From Lunasporangiospora selenospora (Eukaryota; Mortierellomycota; Mortierellomycetes; Mortierellales; Mortierellaceae), in the NCBI GenBank assembly GCA_015680635.1, contig JAABOA010000544.1, positions 1 to 13,782 of the forward strand: 13,782 nucleotides of DNA, in the 5' to 3' direction. The notes under the pieces were generated by a model that saw only the letters and a list, made by a program, of their open reading frames with translations, made no database searches and was not told the origin of the DNA. A program made the translations under genes and the position numbers. The first letter of the stretch is position 1. Each line of letters opens with the position of its first letter. Shown in pieces: positions 1 to 10,134 of this stretch.

Positions 1-8
1 AGCGAGAG

Positions 9-55
<47 letters not shown>
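1..55. repeat. (GA)n microsatellite at window start
   Basis: This is an almost pure GA dinucleotide repeat, interrupted only by a few C bases near its start. It sits exactly at the window edge. A matching (CT)n tract lies at the other end, which suggests assembly breaks at simple repeats. Confidence 0.97.
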
Positions 56-60
<5 letters not shown>

Positions 61-277
61 TCTATTACCAGTCTTGGCTGTAAGACCCTCTGTGCCTGAA
101 GTAAAAACGAGGGACACCTCCGAAGGTTTCTCTGATTGTGATTCGTCCAGCCGTTCACCGTTCAAGCGCCTGTGAATTACTGCGAGACATCCGAGCGTTG
201 AAGATTGTGAGAACGATGGGCGAGTGTTCAATCTTACATGTGAACAGTTGCCAGCATCAGCTCGAGTCGCCAAAAAA

Positions 278-629
278 ATGGGCGTTTTTATGAATGATGC
301 TCCACAAAATGGTAAAAATGGAGATGGAATAGGTAAGCCAGAGGCGATTGAGGGATTTGCATTAAGGATTAGCAATATGCTTACTGGCTCCTCGCTTGAG
401 CAAAGGCTGATCATAACCTACATGATTGCGTGTTCGGAATTGCAGGTGCCGCAGCTCGGGACACTGATTCGTCCCATTGTCCCTTCGTCTCTGTGGCCAG
501 GTAGAGTTAATGCTGTACACCCTTCCCCCTCACAACTCTCCTCCATCCCCACCAGATCCCATGTTTAATTCTTCTCAGTTCACTCGCCATGTAGCCAGGA
601 GAGGGATTTATTATTTTCATGGGCCTTGA
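278..629 (+). CDS. Possible two-exon gene for a 98-residue protein of unknown function
   Basis: I do not recognise this protein. The proposed exons are 278-500 and 556-629. The intron at 501-555 (55 bases) starts GTAGAG after CCAG and ends in a strong pyrimidine tract plus CCACCAG. The junction keeps phase (CCA G|AT) and replaces the unspliced tail with a frame ending at TGA 627-629. The open part around residues 20-75 has coding-like composition, with an amphipathic or hydrophobic stretch (QRLIITYMIACSELQVPQL). The start is uncertain. The frame is open upstream to about 176 but has no earlier ATG, so 278 could be the true start or this could be an internal exon whose 5' part lies upstream. 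A further 3' exon cannot be excluded. There is no recognisable domain and no signal peptide. Confidence 0.35.
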
Positions 630-2427
630 TTATTTCTCCCACGCACTGGGCGTCCAATGACTTTGTTTGATACGCCCGCACAGTACCTGGTCTACTGCTG
701 GGAAGGAGGGTAACCAGGTTGTATGCGCTTCCATATGCTCACATTTTTAAAAAATATTGATAATGTGGAGAAATAGCAATTGTAGAGAAAATCACGGGTG
801 CTAGTCCAAGAGAAGCTAGGGAGCTGCACGAAGCTTCCAAGTGGACGCCCTGATATGAGAGATGGAGAGTGAAAGAGCTGTGGAGAGAACGGGGCAAAAG
901 AGGTGTGAAAGGGAGGGATAATGCAGAGAAAATTGTAGAGGTGAGCCTATGGAGCATCCTTCGATCCTTGTCCTTTGCTTTGGGCATTGGGGGTTTAAGA
1001 CTCAGACCCAACACACTGCATCTGCCCAGCGGAGTGCGAGAAGGTCGGACCAGGGATCACCTTCTATGATCGCCAGTTCTCAGGCAAAAGTGCACTGGCA
1101 CTCCCTCTCACCTTTCTTCTTCCTCCACATTCGGGCTTTGATTTCAGTGAAGGACGTTCTGGAGGCGAGAGTAATGCCAGTCAGTCTGGGAGATTTTTTC
1201 TCCTCCCCTTCCCCCTCTTTGGATCACACTTTCCTCACGGAAACCTCGAGCCGTCACTCTTTGTCCTCTGTCTTCATGGCCCCGTCCTCTCCTTGTCCGC
1301 CTTCTGTTTAGCGCAACACAAACACCTGAAGGCCAAAAGATTTTCTAGAAGTAAAGAGGAGAGGGACAAGCGCTACACGAGCAAAGACAAAGTTAACCCA
1401 GAGGAGAGAGGGGGGAAGAAGGTGTTGTTGCTGTGATCGAGGTGGTCACTTTATGCGACTGTTTGCGTTCGGCCTTTACTTTTTGCTCATTCACCGTGTG
1501 TGAGTGTGCATGTATCCCGAAGAGGCAAGCGGCGTACGAGCTTTTGAACAATGGGGCGGGGTGGAGAAAAGGCGCTTCGTAACATTTTTTTCTCTCTCTC
1601 TTGCCTCGGCGAAGAGATGTTGTGCAACGCTCAAATGTATCTGTGCGACGACAAACATAAAATAAAGACAGACAGTTTTTGATTTTCAGTTTGGAGAGGG
1701 CGGTCGCAGAGAAGCCCGGCGTTGAAGTGAGCTCAAAAACAGTTGCTCCAGATGTATCTTTTCTCCGCCCGATGAATGGGAAAGGAAGTACTCAGTAACC
1801 CATGTTTGTGTTTTGTGCCTGAGCTGTTTGTGTGGGAGAAAAAGCTCTGTTCACATCAAGTGGAGAAGGAGGCGCCATTCATTCGGATGCCGACTCGTTC
1901 TCGCTCTCTCTGCTGTGTGCCTGTTCCTTCATACAAATGCACCCATGGCCTTGTCCCAATCCATGGTTCCACGGCCATATGTCGAAAATGCAATTGCAAA
2001 GGCCATACTGAATACACACCATTAATGGTCAAGTGCACCCACTGTCTCTCGCAAAAACAGCCTAACTTGAGCGCGTGGGCAGACAACAGAGCATTGGGAT
2101 AAACCTTTTGTCATCCGATATGCAGTATACCGGACACAACCTCTGATACAGTGAACACCACTTCAACAAGCCTTGCGCCCGAATGCCGAGGAGTGTCCAG
2201 AGTAAACGGTTCTCTATGGGTAACCGCTTAAAATTCCTGTTGGCTGAGGAAGAAAAAAAATGCCAGGCCCTCCTCGCTCTACCCTGTTGAGAAGGTACAA
2301 AAAGCTGCGGAAATAAAGCGTTTGTAGAACTTGAGTAACGACTGCATTTCATTCACGACAAATGCGTAATCGTAATGCTAGCTGAGTGTATCATATAGGG
2401 TGGCTTCTCTACGAACGAGGGACCCAC
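630..2427. other. Intergenic stretch without a convincing gene
   Basis: I found no gene I can defend here. Open frames of 66-130 residues occur on both strands (for example 949-1311 and 1776-2102), but they have biased, low-complexity or cysteine-scattered composition, lack good splice structure and match nothing I know. Purine-rich tracts (about 850-930 and 1360-1420) and pyrimidine-rich tracts (about 1195-1300 and 1587-1600) look like UTR or promoter DNA. The last part, just 5' of 2428 on the plus strand, must include the 3' UTR of the minus-strand BRCC45 gene. No clear polyadenylation signal was identified. Confidence 0.5.
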
Positions 2428-4562
2428 TCAGGGACTGAGTGCTGTACCCGTAGCCTGCTTGGTGACTTTAGAATGGAACTGTGGAATTTCATCCCAAAGT
2501 TGTTCCCTATCAGATTGAAAGATGCAACGTAAAGCAATAAAAAAATAGGGTGAGGAAGAGCAATTGATGAGTGAAGAACCCCCCTCTCCCCAAAAGGTCT
2601 AGAGTGGTGGAGATGCTTAGAATACCATAGCTCGGTCAGGATCCGTTCAGCGCCCCATCGTGGGCTATATCGGACAATAGGGATGGTTTCAGGGGGAGGG
2701 AGCGACGCATATGCAGTAGTTGGCGTCACTACAGCTGAGAGAGTAAGCTTTGGATACTCATCGGGAAAGTTATCGGGCATGTAGACTAGTGTGTGAAACA
2801 CATGTAGTTAATAACATCATGGGCAATATTCATTTTTGTCTGCACATTCGCCCAAAAGTATAGAGGAAATAATACGGATATTCATACATGTTGCTATTGC
2901 CGTTGGGTATGATTCTGGGCGAAGGCGCTCAACAGGGACAGTGAACATAAACGCCGCGTATGTGTGGTTAATCGTATCGTACTCCAGTAGATTCCTAGTG
3001 ATTTGGAGGAGACTTTTAATACCACAAATAGCATAAAGCCTTTAAAAAGATTGGACAGAGAGACAGAGCAACACTTACGTCTTGAAATGAGAAGCCAGCA
3101 TCTCGACTAATTCTATCTTCAGTTGATGTGCCCTTTCTTCTTTAGCAAAATGGTCTGCTACTCTCTTGGTAATTCGGTCAATATAGGTCGTGATTGGCTC
3201 GCGGATACCAATTTCGGGCGCCTGTGGAGAGCAAAAGTTAGTTGTCGTATAAGCCTTAGAGATGACGACCATATATCGGAGCAAATGGATTGGCGCTCCT
3301 TACATCGTTCAAGAGTTCCCGATGGCTGAGCGGTGAAAGAGTCTCGATTTTACTCTTCGCTGCTGCAACACCATTCGGTACCAGTGAGCTGACTAAGAAC
3401 TGGATCTTGGCAACAGCTGTAGGTTGGAATGACGTGTCAGAAGGTGCTGGTTTCGGTCGCATTCCTGTAAAATGGAGCCTTCAAGTCCTTTTTGAGGGGA
3501 CTGTACTTTTCTTTACCTTTGATTTCTTTTGCCTTTCCATGTTCGCTGTACGAGACGAAGAATGGCACTGCAAAAAGCACCTGCAGACCTCCTGGTTAAT
3601 CTTTCATGTACCACAAAGGACGCTGAGACAGTAATATGATGGGCAAAACTTTAGCACTAAACGTACTTTTGTTGGACCATCAGACCCTGGAATTAGATGA
3701 CAGTCCATTTCCTAGATTTTGATAAAATGAGAATATGATACCAAGATATTCAATGAACACATACACATACACACACACAAAATGATGCGGAGCAAATTCA
3801 TATAGTGTACGGTCGGGCGCGTATCGTCGTACTTCACGGTCCTGAAGACAGCTATACTCGACCTGGATCCTTTCGTTTTCAAATGTCGCCACTCTTTGCC
3901 TCTCATCGTGCTTTTGGTGAGTAATATAGAGGAATTAGCGACAAACGAAAGTAGTGGCATCTTTTTTGTTCTTCAGGCAAAGGGTCCTGTTCATGTTTGA
4001 TGAAATGGTCAAGTAGAGTAGATCTGATAGAAAAGAGGTAACAAACAAACAAAAGAAAGACGGTTTTGTCGAGACGAACCTGGTTCAGTCGAGAGATCTT
4101 TGTGAGCACCTTGCCAAGATTGGATGGGTCTTCATAGTTCCAAGTGTGATCTAGGCCAATATCAGATGGCGACAACTTGGCCGACATTCCTTGGATAATA
4201 AGGTCTGGTGGAAACGCCCAGTTGTGTGGGTCGTAAAAAAACCGCACTAGTAGGAACAAAAAAGGCGCATTAGGACACTGTGAGAATTAAGGAACGTAAA
4301 CGGACGACATATGAACCAGGAGGCGAACCAAGGACCTACAGTCAATAGTATTGGTTCCAATGCTACTGACCCGCATAGTCATTTCGACTCTGTCTGCGAT
4401 AGGGCTCCCATTTGGGTTGAAGACGGTTTGCGACGAGCCCACGTTGACGTTCCTGAGCGAAAAAAGCGTCATAGCAGCCTGCTCTGAGAGGTAGTTCAAG
4501 GACTGACTCAAATAATGGTTCAGCAGAAAGCGAGAGTTCTTGGCAGTCGTGTAGAGACTCAT
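2428..4562 (-). CDS. BABAM2: BRCC45/BRE (BABAM2)-like subunit of BRISC/BRCA1-A complexes, nine exons
   Basis: In animals this protein is a structural subunit, built of UEV-like domains, of the K63-specific deubiquitinase complexes BRISC (cytosol) and BRCA1-A (nucleus), with BRCC36, Abraxas or ABRO1, and MERIT40. Exons in transcription order are 4562-4340, 4246-4080, 3910-3779, 3580-3517, 3464-3304, 3221-3079, 2994-2888, 2785-2626 and 2506-2428. Phases agree at all junctions and give 411 residues; human BRCC45 has 383. Family matches run along its length: NWAFPPDLIIQG (about 83-94) against the human YPELPPDFIFG region, an Arg/Glu-rich helix with VEYSCLQ (about 131-155), YMPDNFPDEYPKLTL (334-348) against the second UEV core, YSPRW (372-376) identical to human, and a C-terminal EIPQFHSKV matching FVPQFQEAA. 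No catalytic residues are expected. The ATG is at 4562-4560. The least certain boundary is the third exon's donor, which lies inside a GT repeat. It is divergent from the TMEM94-like gene. Confidence 0.85.
3758..3780. repeat. CA/GT microsatellite at an exon-intron boundary
   Basis: This short (CA)n-type run (GT on the gene strand) covers the 3' edge of the third BRCC45 exon. Several in-phase GT donors are possible within it. I chose 3778 (GTGTGT) because it is phase 0 with the next acceptor at TCTGCAG (3581). Using the donor after two more codons would add two residues. Confidence 0.8.
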
Positions 4563-4788
4563 ATTGAAGGTCAGGGGGGAGATAGACGCCTTTGTTGTTG
4601 CGGTAATGTCAATGCCAATGCCAATGATAGAATAGAAACTAAGATGGAGGGCATGTAAAAGTGGGCATGTGGATGCTTCAAGTAAGTATTTGCTGGCATG
4701 ATACCCTTAAATGGCTCATTCTCATATCCTACTGACCCAAAACCTACAGTTTCTCTTGAGCACACTAATGGAATCAGCAAGCTAAGAG
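4563..4788. promoter_or_regulatory. Divergent promoter between the BRCC45 and TMEM94 genes
   Basis: The two start codons are 226 bases apart, head to head, so 5' UTRs and promoter elements of both genes must fit here. A tandem hexamer at about 4609-4626 (CAATG followed by two CCAATG units) contains CCAAT boxes at 4615-4619 and 4621-4625. This is the known core site of the HAP/NF-Y complex. The boxes are about 55 bases from the BRCC45 ATG. No TATA box is evident. Shared control is inference. Confidence 0.6.
4682..4749 (+). other. Probable 5'-UTR intron of the TMEM94-like gene
   Basis: These 68 bases begin GTAAGT, contain a CTGAC branch-site sequence at about 4731-4735 and end CTACAG, all standard for the introns of this gene. 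It lies 39 bases before the start codon. An upstream ATG at about 4665 would read through the spliced leader as a short uORF that stops before 4789. Confidence 0.55.
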
Positions 4789-7700
4789 ATGGACAAAGAC
4801 AACAATCTGTGGGAACAACAGAGCTCACAGCAGGGCGGAACGCAGAGACAACAGCCACGAGAAGTTTCCACAGCAGCAACCATTCCCCCACATGATTCAG
4901 CCATCGTCCGTTTGTCACCATCAGGTCGAATGCCTGCTGAGCGACCCAGGAGCGATGTCGCCAATGCGGCGGCAGGAGAGAACCCAGCTCATCATTTCAA
5001 TCCGCCCGTAGAGACATTTCCAATGAAGAAACTCAATGTCATTTATCCGCCCTCTTCCAAGGCATCGGCCGGTTCTTCAGCAGATCATTCAGTCTTGGAC
5101 CCTTCTGCAAGTCCATGTAGGACAACAACTACCCCAAGGGCTACTCCGAGGAGATATAGAACCCATGATCCTGAGGATCCTATTCTCTTTGAAGAACTCC
5201 CTCCTCCTCTTCGCCAGTCAGAAGATGATGACCTGGAAAGGGGTGTCCAGGATATTGCTGTCGCAATGAACGAATCAGGAGGATCACACACTGGGATGGA
5301 GACGGACGAAGCTATCACGTAGGAGGCACACAAAGGGCCTAGATGCCCAGATAGTAGCCATGAAGATGATTGATCATGTCAACTTGGAGGCATCGCTTGT
5401 GTTGTTTACGATATTTTTTTTCAACCTCTGCTCCTTTAGCCAACTAGTTGAGACAGCAGGACGCATTCTGGATCAGTATCAGAACAAGGCAACTAGCATG
5501 CAACGTAAGTGACAGGAGCTCCCTCAGAAAAAAACAAGAGGTTGGTGTCTGCTTGAGGTTTACACTAACGGCCTGTGGTGGATGTGCATCCTCCTTCTCA
5601 TTGGTAGATTTTGTTCTGTACACCAAGTCTTTTACCAACGTTGCAGCCATTGTTACCACTCTGTGTCTATTGACCTTTTACATTTATGGATCTCTCACTG
5701 CCGTCCCACAGCAGTCTCGAGTAACTGCAACAATCGTGGAGGTGGCAATCTTGGCAGTTATCTTTGTTTGGAATGCATATCTGAACACCAGGGAGCAAGA
5801 GTTACGAGGGCGTGAGGTCAGGGATCGTGTCAAGGGGATCATTGCAGAGCTAGAGACAATTCGTCTGCAGGCGAGTCAAGTACGTTGTGTGTAGTTTGAC
5901 CCCCTTGATTTTTTTTAAACATGCCTCTATGGGAACTGACAATAATCCATCATTGGGCACCATATTTAGGAGCTCAAAATCCCCTCCATTCCTTCTGTCA
6001 GCACTGTCAGAGTGATTCGGTCCGGTATTGTCAGGACAGTACCAAGTAATATGATTGTAAAGGGCGACCTGATTGAAATGGTCTTTGGCGACGTAGCGCC
6101 GTGCAGAGTGCTATGCACGCTCTCTCGATACCAGATCGAGCATCCACAGTCCCCTGTAGGCTCGTTCCCTCTGTACAGAAAATCTCAGGGCAATCAAAAG
6201 CAATACGCTGACCTGCACCATCATCATGGAAACCAATCATCAGACTATCGGAGTGGAAAACAAAACCCCAAATCGCCTCATACTCGCGATTTCTTCCTCA
6301 CAGCCAAGGATATATTTCGTCCAGCCTTGTTCCGAATGTGTCCTTCGGAAGAAATGCAGAAGTTACATACCATGCTGCAGGGCAGATACGCTTTCGAAGT
6401 CCTTGAAACTCCACTCGAACAGATTCTCCACGCAGCCTTGGACCCCACACCCCGGCCAAAGAGTTTAATGCAGAAGCAGCTGACTGTTATCAACAAGATT
6501 ATCTTTTGCAAGGTCTTTTTGGCGATTGCGTTATTGGCTTTCATCATCAACCTTTTACGCTATGTTCTAAAGGAAGTCATCCAGCTCGGCCATGCTAGCC
6601 AAGGGGTTGAACAACTGCTCGTCCTTCCGGCGTACGCTGCTCTACCGCTCTTGCCACTCTCACTGCCTACACTGATGCAAATTTCCAAGGCCTTTACCAA
6701 CTCTACAATCCTAGTCCTATTCAATACCCTACAAATCTCAAAGACGGAATTCGAGGATGAGAATGACGTGGATGAATTTGATGTGGAGGCGCCACCTCCA
6801 ACAAAGAACGTTGTCATCGATCGGAGCGAGGTCTGGCGTCGGTTTTGGAGGTTATTGACTAAGTGGGGCGATAGCGGTCAGGAGTTTGACGATGGACTGA
6901 CACGAAGCACCAATCTTGTAGAGAGTTTGGGAGGAGTCACAGTCATTTGCAGCATCGACAAAGAAGGTGTTATTGCAACAACTTTCCCTGCAGTTGACCA
7001 AGTCTTTATTGCAACACAGGACGATGAGGTCGCAGTATTAGATGTTTTGGAAGATGACTCGATGAACAATGGACTTCGCTTCGAGGACAAGGATTGGGAG
7101 ACTTATATTCAATCCCTCAAGCCCATTGGTCTCAATCAGCTTCTCAACACCAATTGTGGATCACTCTCGGCGATGAGGAGACGAGAGTCTCATCGCAAGT
7201 GCAACAATTTGCATATCCACAGCAGGACCCGCCCCGCCCAGCAAACATGTCTTTGTCGTCTCGGCAAGGAAATCGGTTTTACAAAGGAGGCGCTCTACCC
7301 TTTTACACTCCAGAAAGAAATCATGTGTTTTCATCCGTTCCTACCAATGTCGTCTTTGAACTTTGGAAAGATGGCCAACTTCGAAATTCCTACCATGCTC
7401 AGTACATTATACCACGAAAAGGCTAGCGATAGCTACATGGTACTTACAGACGGACACGCAGAATGTGTGGTCGAGTGCTCTACAGAGTACTGGGATGGCA
7501 CTGGCCTCAGGGAGCTGGACGATGTGGTAATTACAGTTTTGGATTTATGTTTTGTGCCGCGGAGGTAGCTTGTCTTGATCACTCAAATTAACCCCCCCCC
7601 CCTTTTTTGCATTCCTGTGATAGATGCTGAAAAAGATCTCTGACTTTTACCAAACAGCGGTTGTAAACGACTTGCAGTGTGTAGCATATGCGTATCGGCC

Positions 7701-10134
7701 AATAGCTATCAGTGAGGAACAGTACAGCGCAGGATTTGATCCGAACCTTGCAGGATACATCACGCTGCCAGTCAGGATAACTAACGATGCGGATGCTGAA
7801 GACAAGAAAGATAGTAGCTATCAATGGAGACACGATCACGAGAGAGATCAAATCCAGGAGATCGGGCCAGCGACACCACAGTCCCTTATGCGTCAGAGTA
7901 TCGCCAAGATTGACATCAACACCTTGCCGGATCCTGTCAATATTGTCATTGATGTCCCAGGGGATGAGAGTGACCATGAAGACCAGCCCCAATATGGGTC
8001 ATCAGTCGAAGAGTCAGCACTGTCTTCATCCAAGGCCGAGACAGGGCCTCTGGCGAGATGGCGAAAACTTCGTGAGATGGAACTTCGGAGAGCTGAGGAA
8101 GAGATGGTAGAGTCGCAGGCACCCATTGACACCCAGGAATTTTGTGAGGAAGCAGTGCAGGGACAGATATTTCTCGGTATGACTACATTGGCGCACCAGC
8201 CCAAAACAGTAAGTCTGCAGGAAGGGTAGCTCTCTCGCATTCTCCCCTTCTTTCATAACACATGTGAACTGACGGCGATCTCCTCTCGCTTCAAGAACGT
8301 GTGCGACTTTATTGAGGATCTAGGTCTCGCAGGAATCCGATTTGTGTATTTTTCACCAGCAAGCGAACGGGAAAGCAAAGCATTCGCAAATCGGCTTGGT
8401 CTGGAGACAGATTGGAACAGCTGTATTCTTCTCTCATCTGCTGACGATCCCTATGGCGCTAGTACAGGATATCTTGAATCTTATGACATCAAGGCACAAT
8501 TGCCAAGGGGTATCGAAAACATCCGGCCTCACTTGGAGACTGTTGATGACATTCCTTTGCACGTTTCTCTTTTTGCTGAGTGTGGGGATGAGGCTGCTAC
8601 GGAGATGATTAAGGTCTTTCAAGATTATGGAGAGGTTGTTTGCTGCATTGGCAGCTCTCTTAATATCAACAACATTACTTCCTTTGCAAAGGTGAGCCGC
8701 TTTTGTGAACTTTTGATATATGGGCACTGTGAGAATGGTCATCATTGCGAGTCCTAATACTCATTTGTTCTCTGCCTTGTTGGATGGGCACTCTAGGCCG
8801 ACATTAGCGTTGGAATGGAGCCAATCCGGATGCATTCTACCCCAGAGTCAAGGTCTGCATTCTCGCTTGGTGCCAAAATCAACAGTCTTCCATGTGGTCT
8901 GACAATGCATAGCGAGACTAGTCTCTACACTTTGACCCAGGTCATTCGTGAAGCCCGTCGTCTGCTCAACTCCCAACGACAGGTATGAATACACATCCCT
9001 GCCAAGTCGCCCTCTTTTATTTCTCAAATCTCTATTATACTGGACTAACCACGGACCTGTTTTCTTCTAACATTAGGGTGTTGTCTTTATGATTGCGTCA
9101 TTGATGTCCATTTCACTTCTGCTTCTTGTGTCATACTGCTTCCTTCTTCCTCAAGCGCTTACTGGGTATCAAATTCTCTGGCTAATGTGGATCATCGTCC
9201 CACTTCTGAGTCTTTCCTTCTTCTTTTCTCCCCATGAGCCAGATACCATGGTGATGATGCCTAGTAAGTGCCACTGGCCATCTTTGTAATCTGCTTTCAA
9301 CTGGCATGCCTCTAATACGTCTCTTCTTATCATGTCTTTGAATGCTGGTGTTAGGCAAGAATACATCGCCGCTCAAGGATCTACCAAGATTTATTATTTA
9401 CTTTCTAACGCGATTCATCCTCGCCATTGGGATGTGTGTCTTTATCTTTCTCTAGTATGACGAAGTCCTAATTTATGGTTGTGTTTTTGTCAAACGAGCA
9501 GCAGAAATATTAGATGTACTAACTACTGATTGCGTTTGATATCTCACTCTTGCTTTAGCACTTTGCACATCTACGATGGCCAGGAAGGGTACCACTTTCT
9601 TTTTAATAGCTTTGGAAATGGCTCCGAGTGGTTACAGTGGTCTGACGGAGAACAGTGGGCACTCCTCTATGCTCAAAACTACACAATGATAATCTGGGTC
9701 TGGTACATGGTCTGGATGTCTTCCACATTCATGAGCCGGACATTACCTTTACGATCTTTCCCACCCTGGAAAAACCGGGTCTGGATTGGCGCTTCTGTGG
9801 TTAGGTAACAAATAGTCTGTGCATTTTACGATGACTCTAGTGCAAACTCCCCCCGGTAAATTTCTTTTTCACTCACTAATCACTCTACTTCTTTCTTTTA
9901 TCCCATCGTAGCATTATTCTCCAGTTTGCGTTCTGCATCATCTCTCTTATTCGTGGACCTCATAGTGTTGGGGACGTACCTTGGTGGTTGTTCGTGATTG
10001 CATTCCTGTGGCCAATCGTTTTTCTTCCCATCCAAGAGGTAGTCAAAGCCAGGGATATGAAAGAGTGTGCCCGTGCACAAAAGCTGGCCAAGCTCGAGTT
10101 TAATACCAAACTCGGAATGCACTCTCCGCTCTAA
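4789..10134 (+). CDS. TMEM94: TMEM94/ERMA-like P-type-ATPase-fold membrane protein, eleven exons
   Basis: Human TMEM94 (ERMA) is an ER membrane protein reported to move Mg2+ into the ER; the same role here is inference. Exons: 4789-5318, 5440-5504, 5608-5879, 5970-7526, 7624-8208, 8296-8691, 8797-8982, 9077-9263, 9355-9454, 9559-9804 and 9912-10134. All phases fit, giving 1448 residues against 1356 in human. Residues 1-180 are a Ser/Pro/Gln-rich, probably disordered extension. Helices lie near 208-228, 238-257, 466-486, 505-530, 1198-1221, 1228-1246, 1271-1293, 1328-1350, 1368-1390 and 1399-1420, the ten-helix P-type layout. Actuator region: REVRDRVKGII and FEVLETP. The phosphorylation site is DKEG (D619) instead of DKTG. 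Other TMEM94 signatures are SLKPIGLNQLLN, YWDG, IRFVYF (1017-1022), LGLETDWN and LPRGI. YGEVVCCIGSS replaces the usual GDGxND hinge. The protein ends KLGMHSPL, against GMNSPF in human. A HHHH run (372-375) lies in the actuator loop. Identity is firm; the second intron is the least certain. Confidence 0.92.
7592..7602. repeat. C11 homopolymer in a TMEM94-like gene intron
   Basis: Eleven C bases followed by six T bases form the pyrimidine tract of intron 7527-7623, just before the acceptor GTGATAG. It lies outside coding sequence, so a length error here would not change the protein. Confidence 0.9.

Noticed and set aside
949-1311. 120-residue plus-strand open frame
   Set aside because: It is Ser/His/Pro-rich over pyrimidine tracts, with no domain and no supporting splice structure.
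1776-2102. Plus-strand frames with scattered Cys (CRKCNCKGH...CTHC) and an overlapping signal-peptide-like frame at 1813-2025
   Set aside because: Cys spacing fits no zinc-finger family I know. The overlapping frame in another phase looks equally plausible, so neither can be favoured.
3321-3380. tRNA-Ser-like stretch (GGCTGAGCGGTGAAAGAG) on the plus strand
   Set aside because: It resembles a D-arm only. No T-arm (GTTCGAATC type) or acceptor pairing follows, and the bases are coding on the other strand in the fifth BRCC45 exon.
5505-5540. Alternative 36-base intron that would keep a Trp/Leu-rich segment in the TMEM94-like protein
   Set aside because: It is too short for a normal intron, has a poor acceptor, and puts the two expected membrane helices out of frame. 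The 103-base intron 5505-5607 has a CTAAC branch site and restores both helices.
7094-7426. 110-residue frame overlapping the TMEM94 phosphorylation/nucleotide region
   Set aside because: It is a shadow of the true frame, which here carries the conserved KPIGLNQLLN and LCRLGKEIGF segments.
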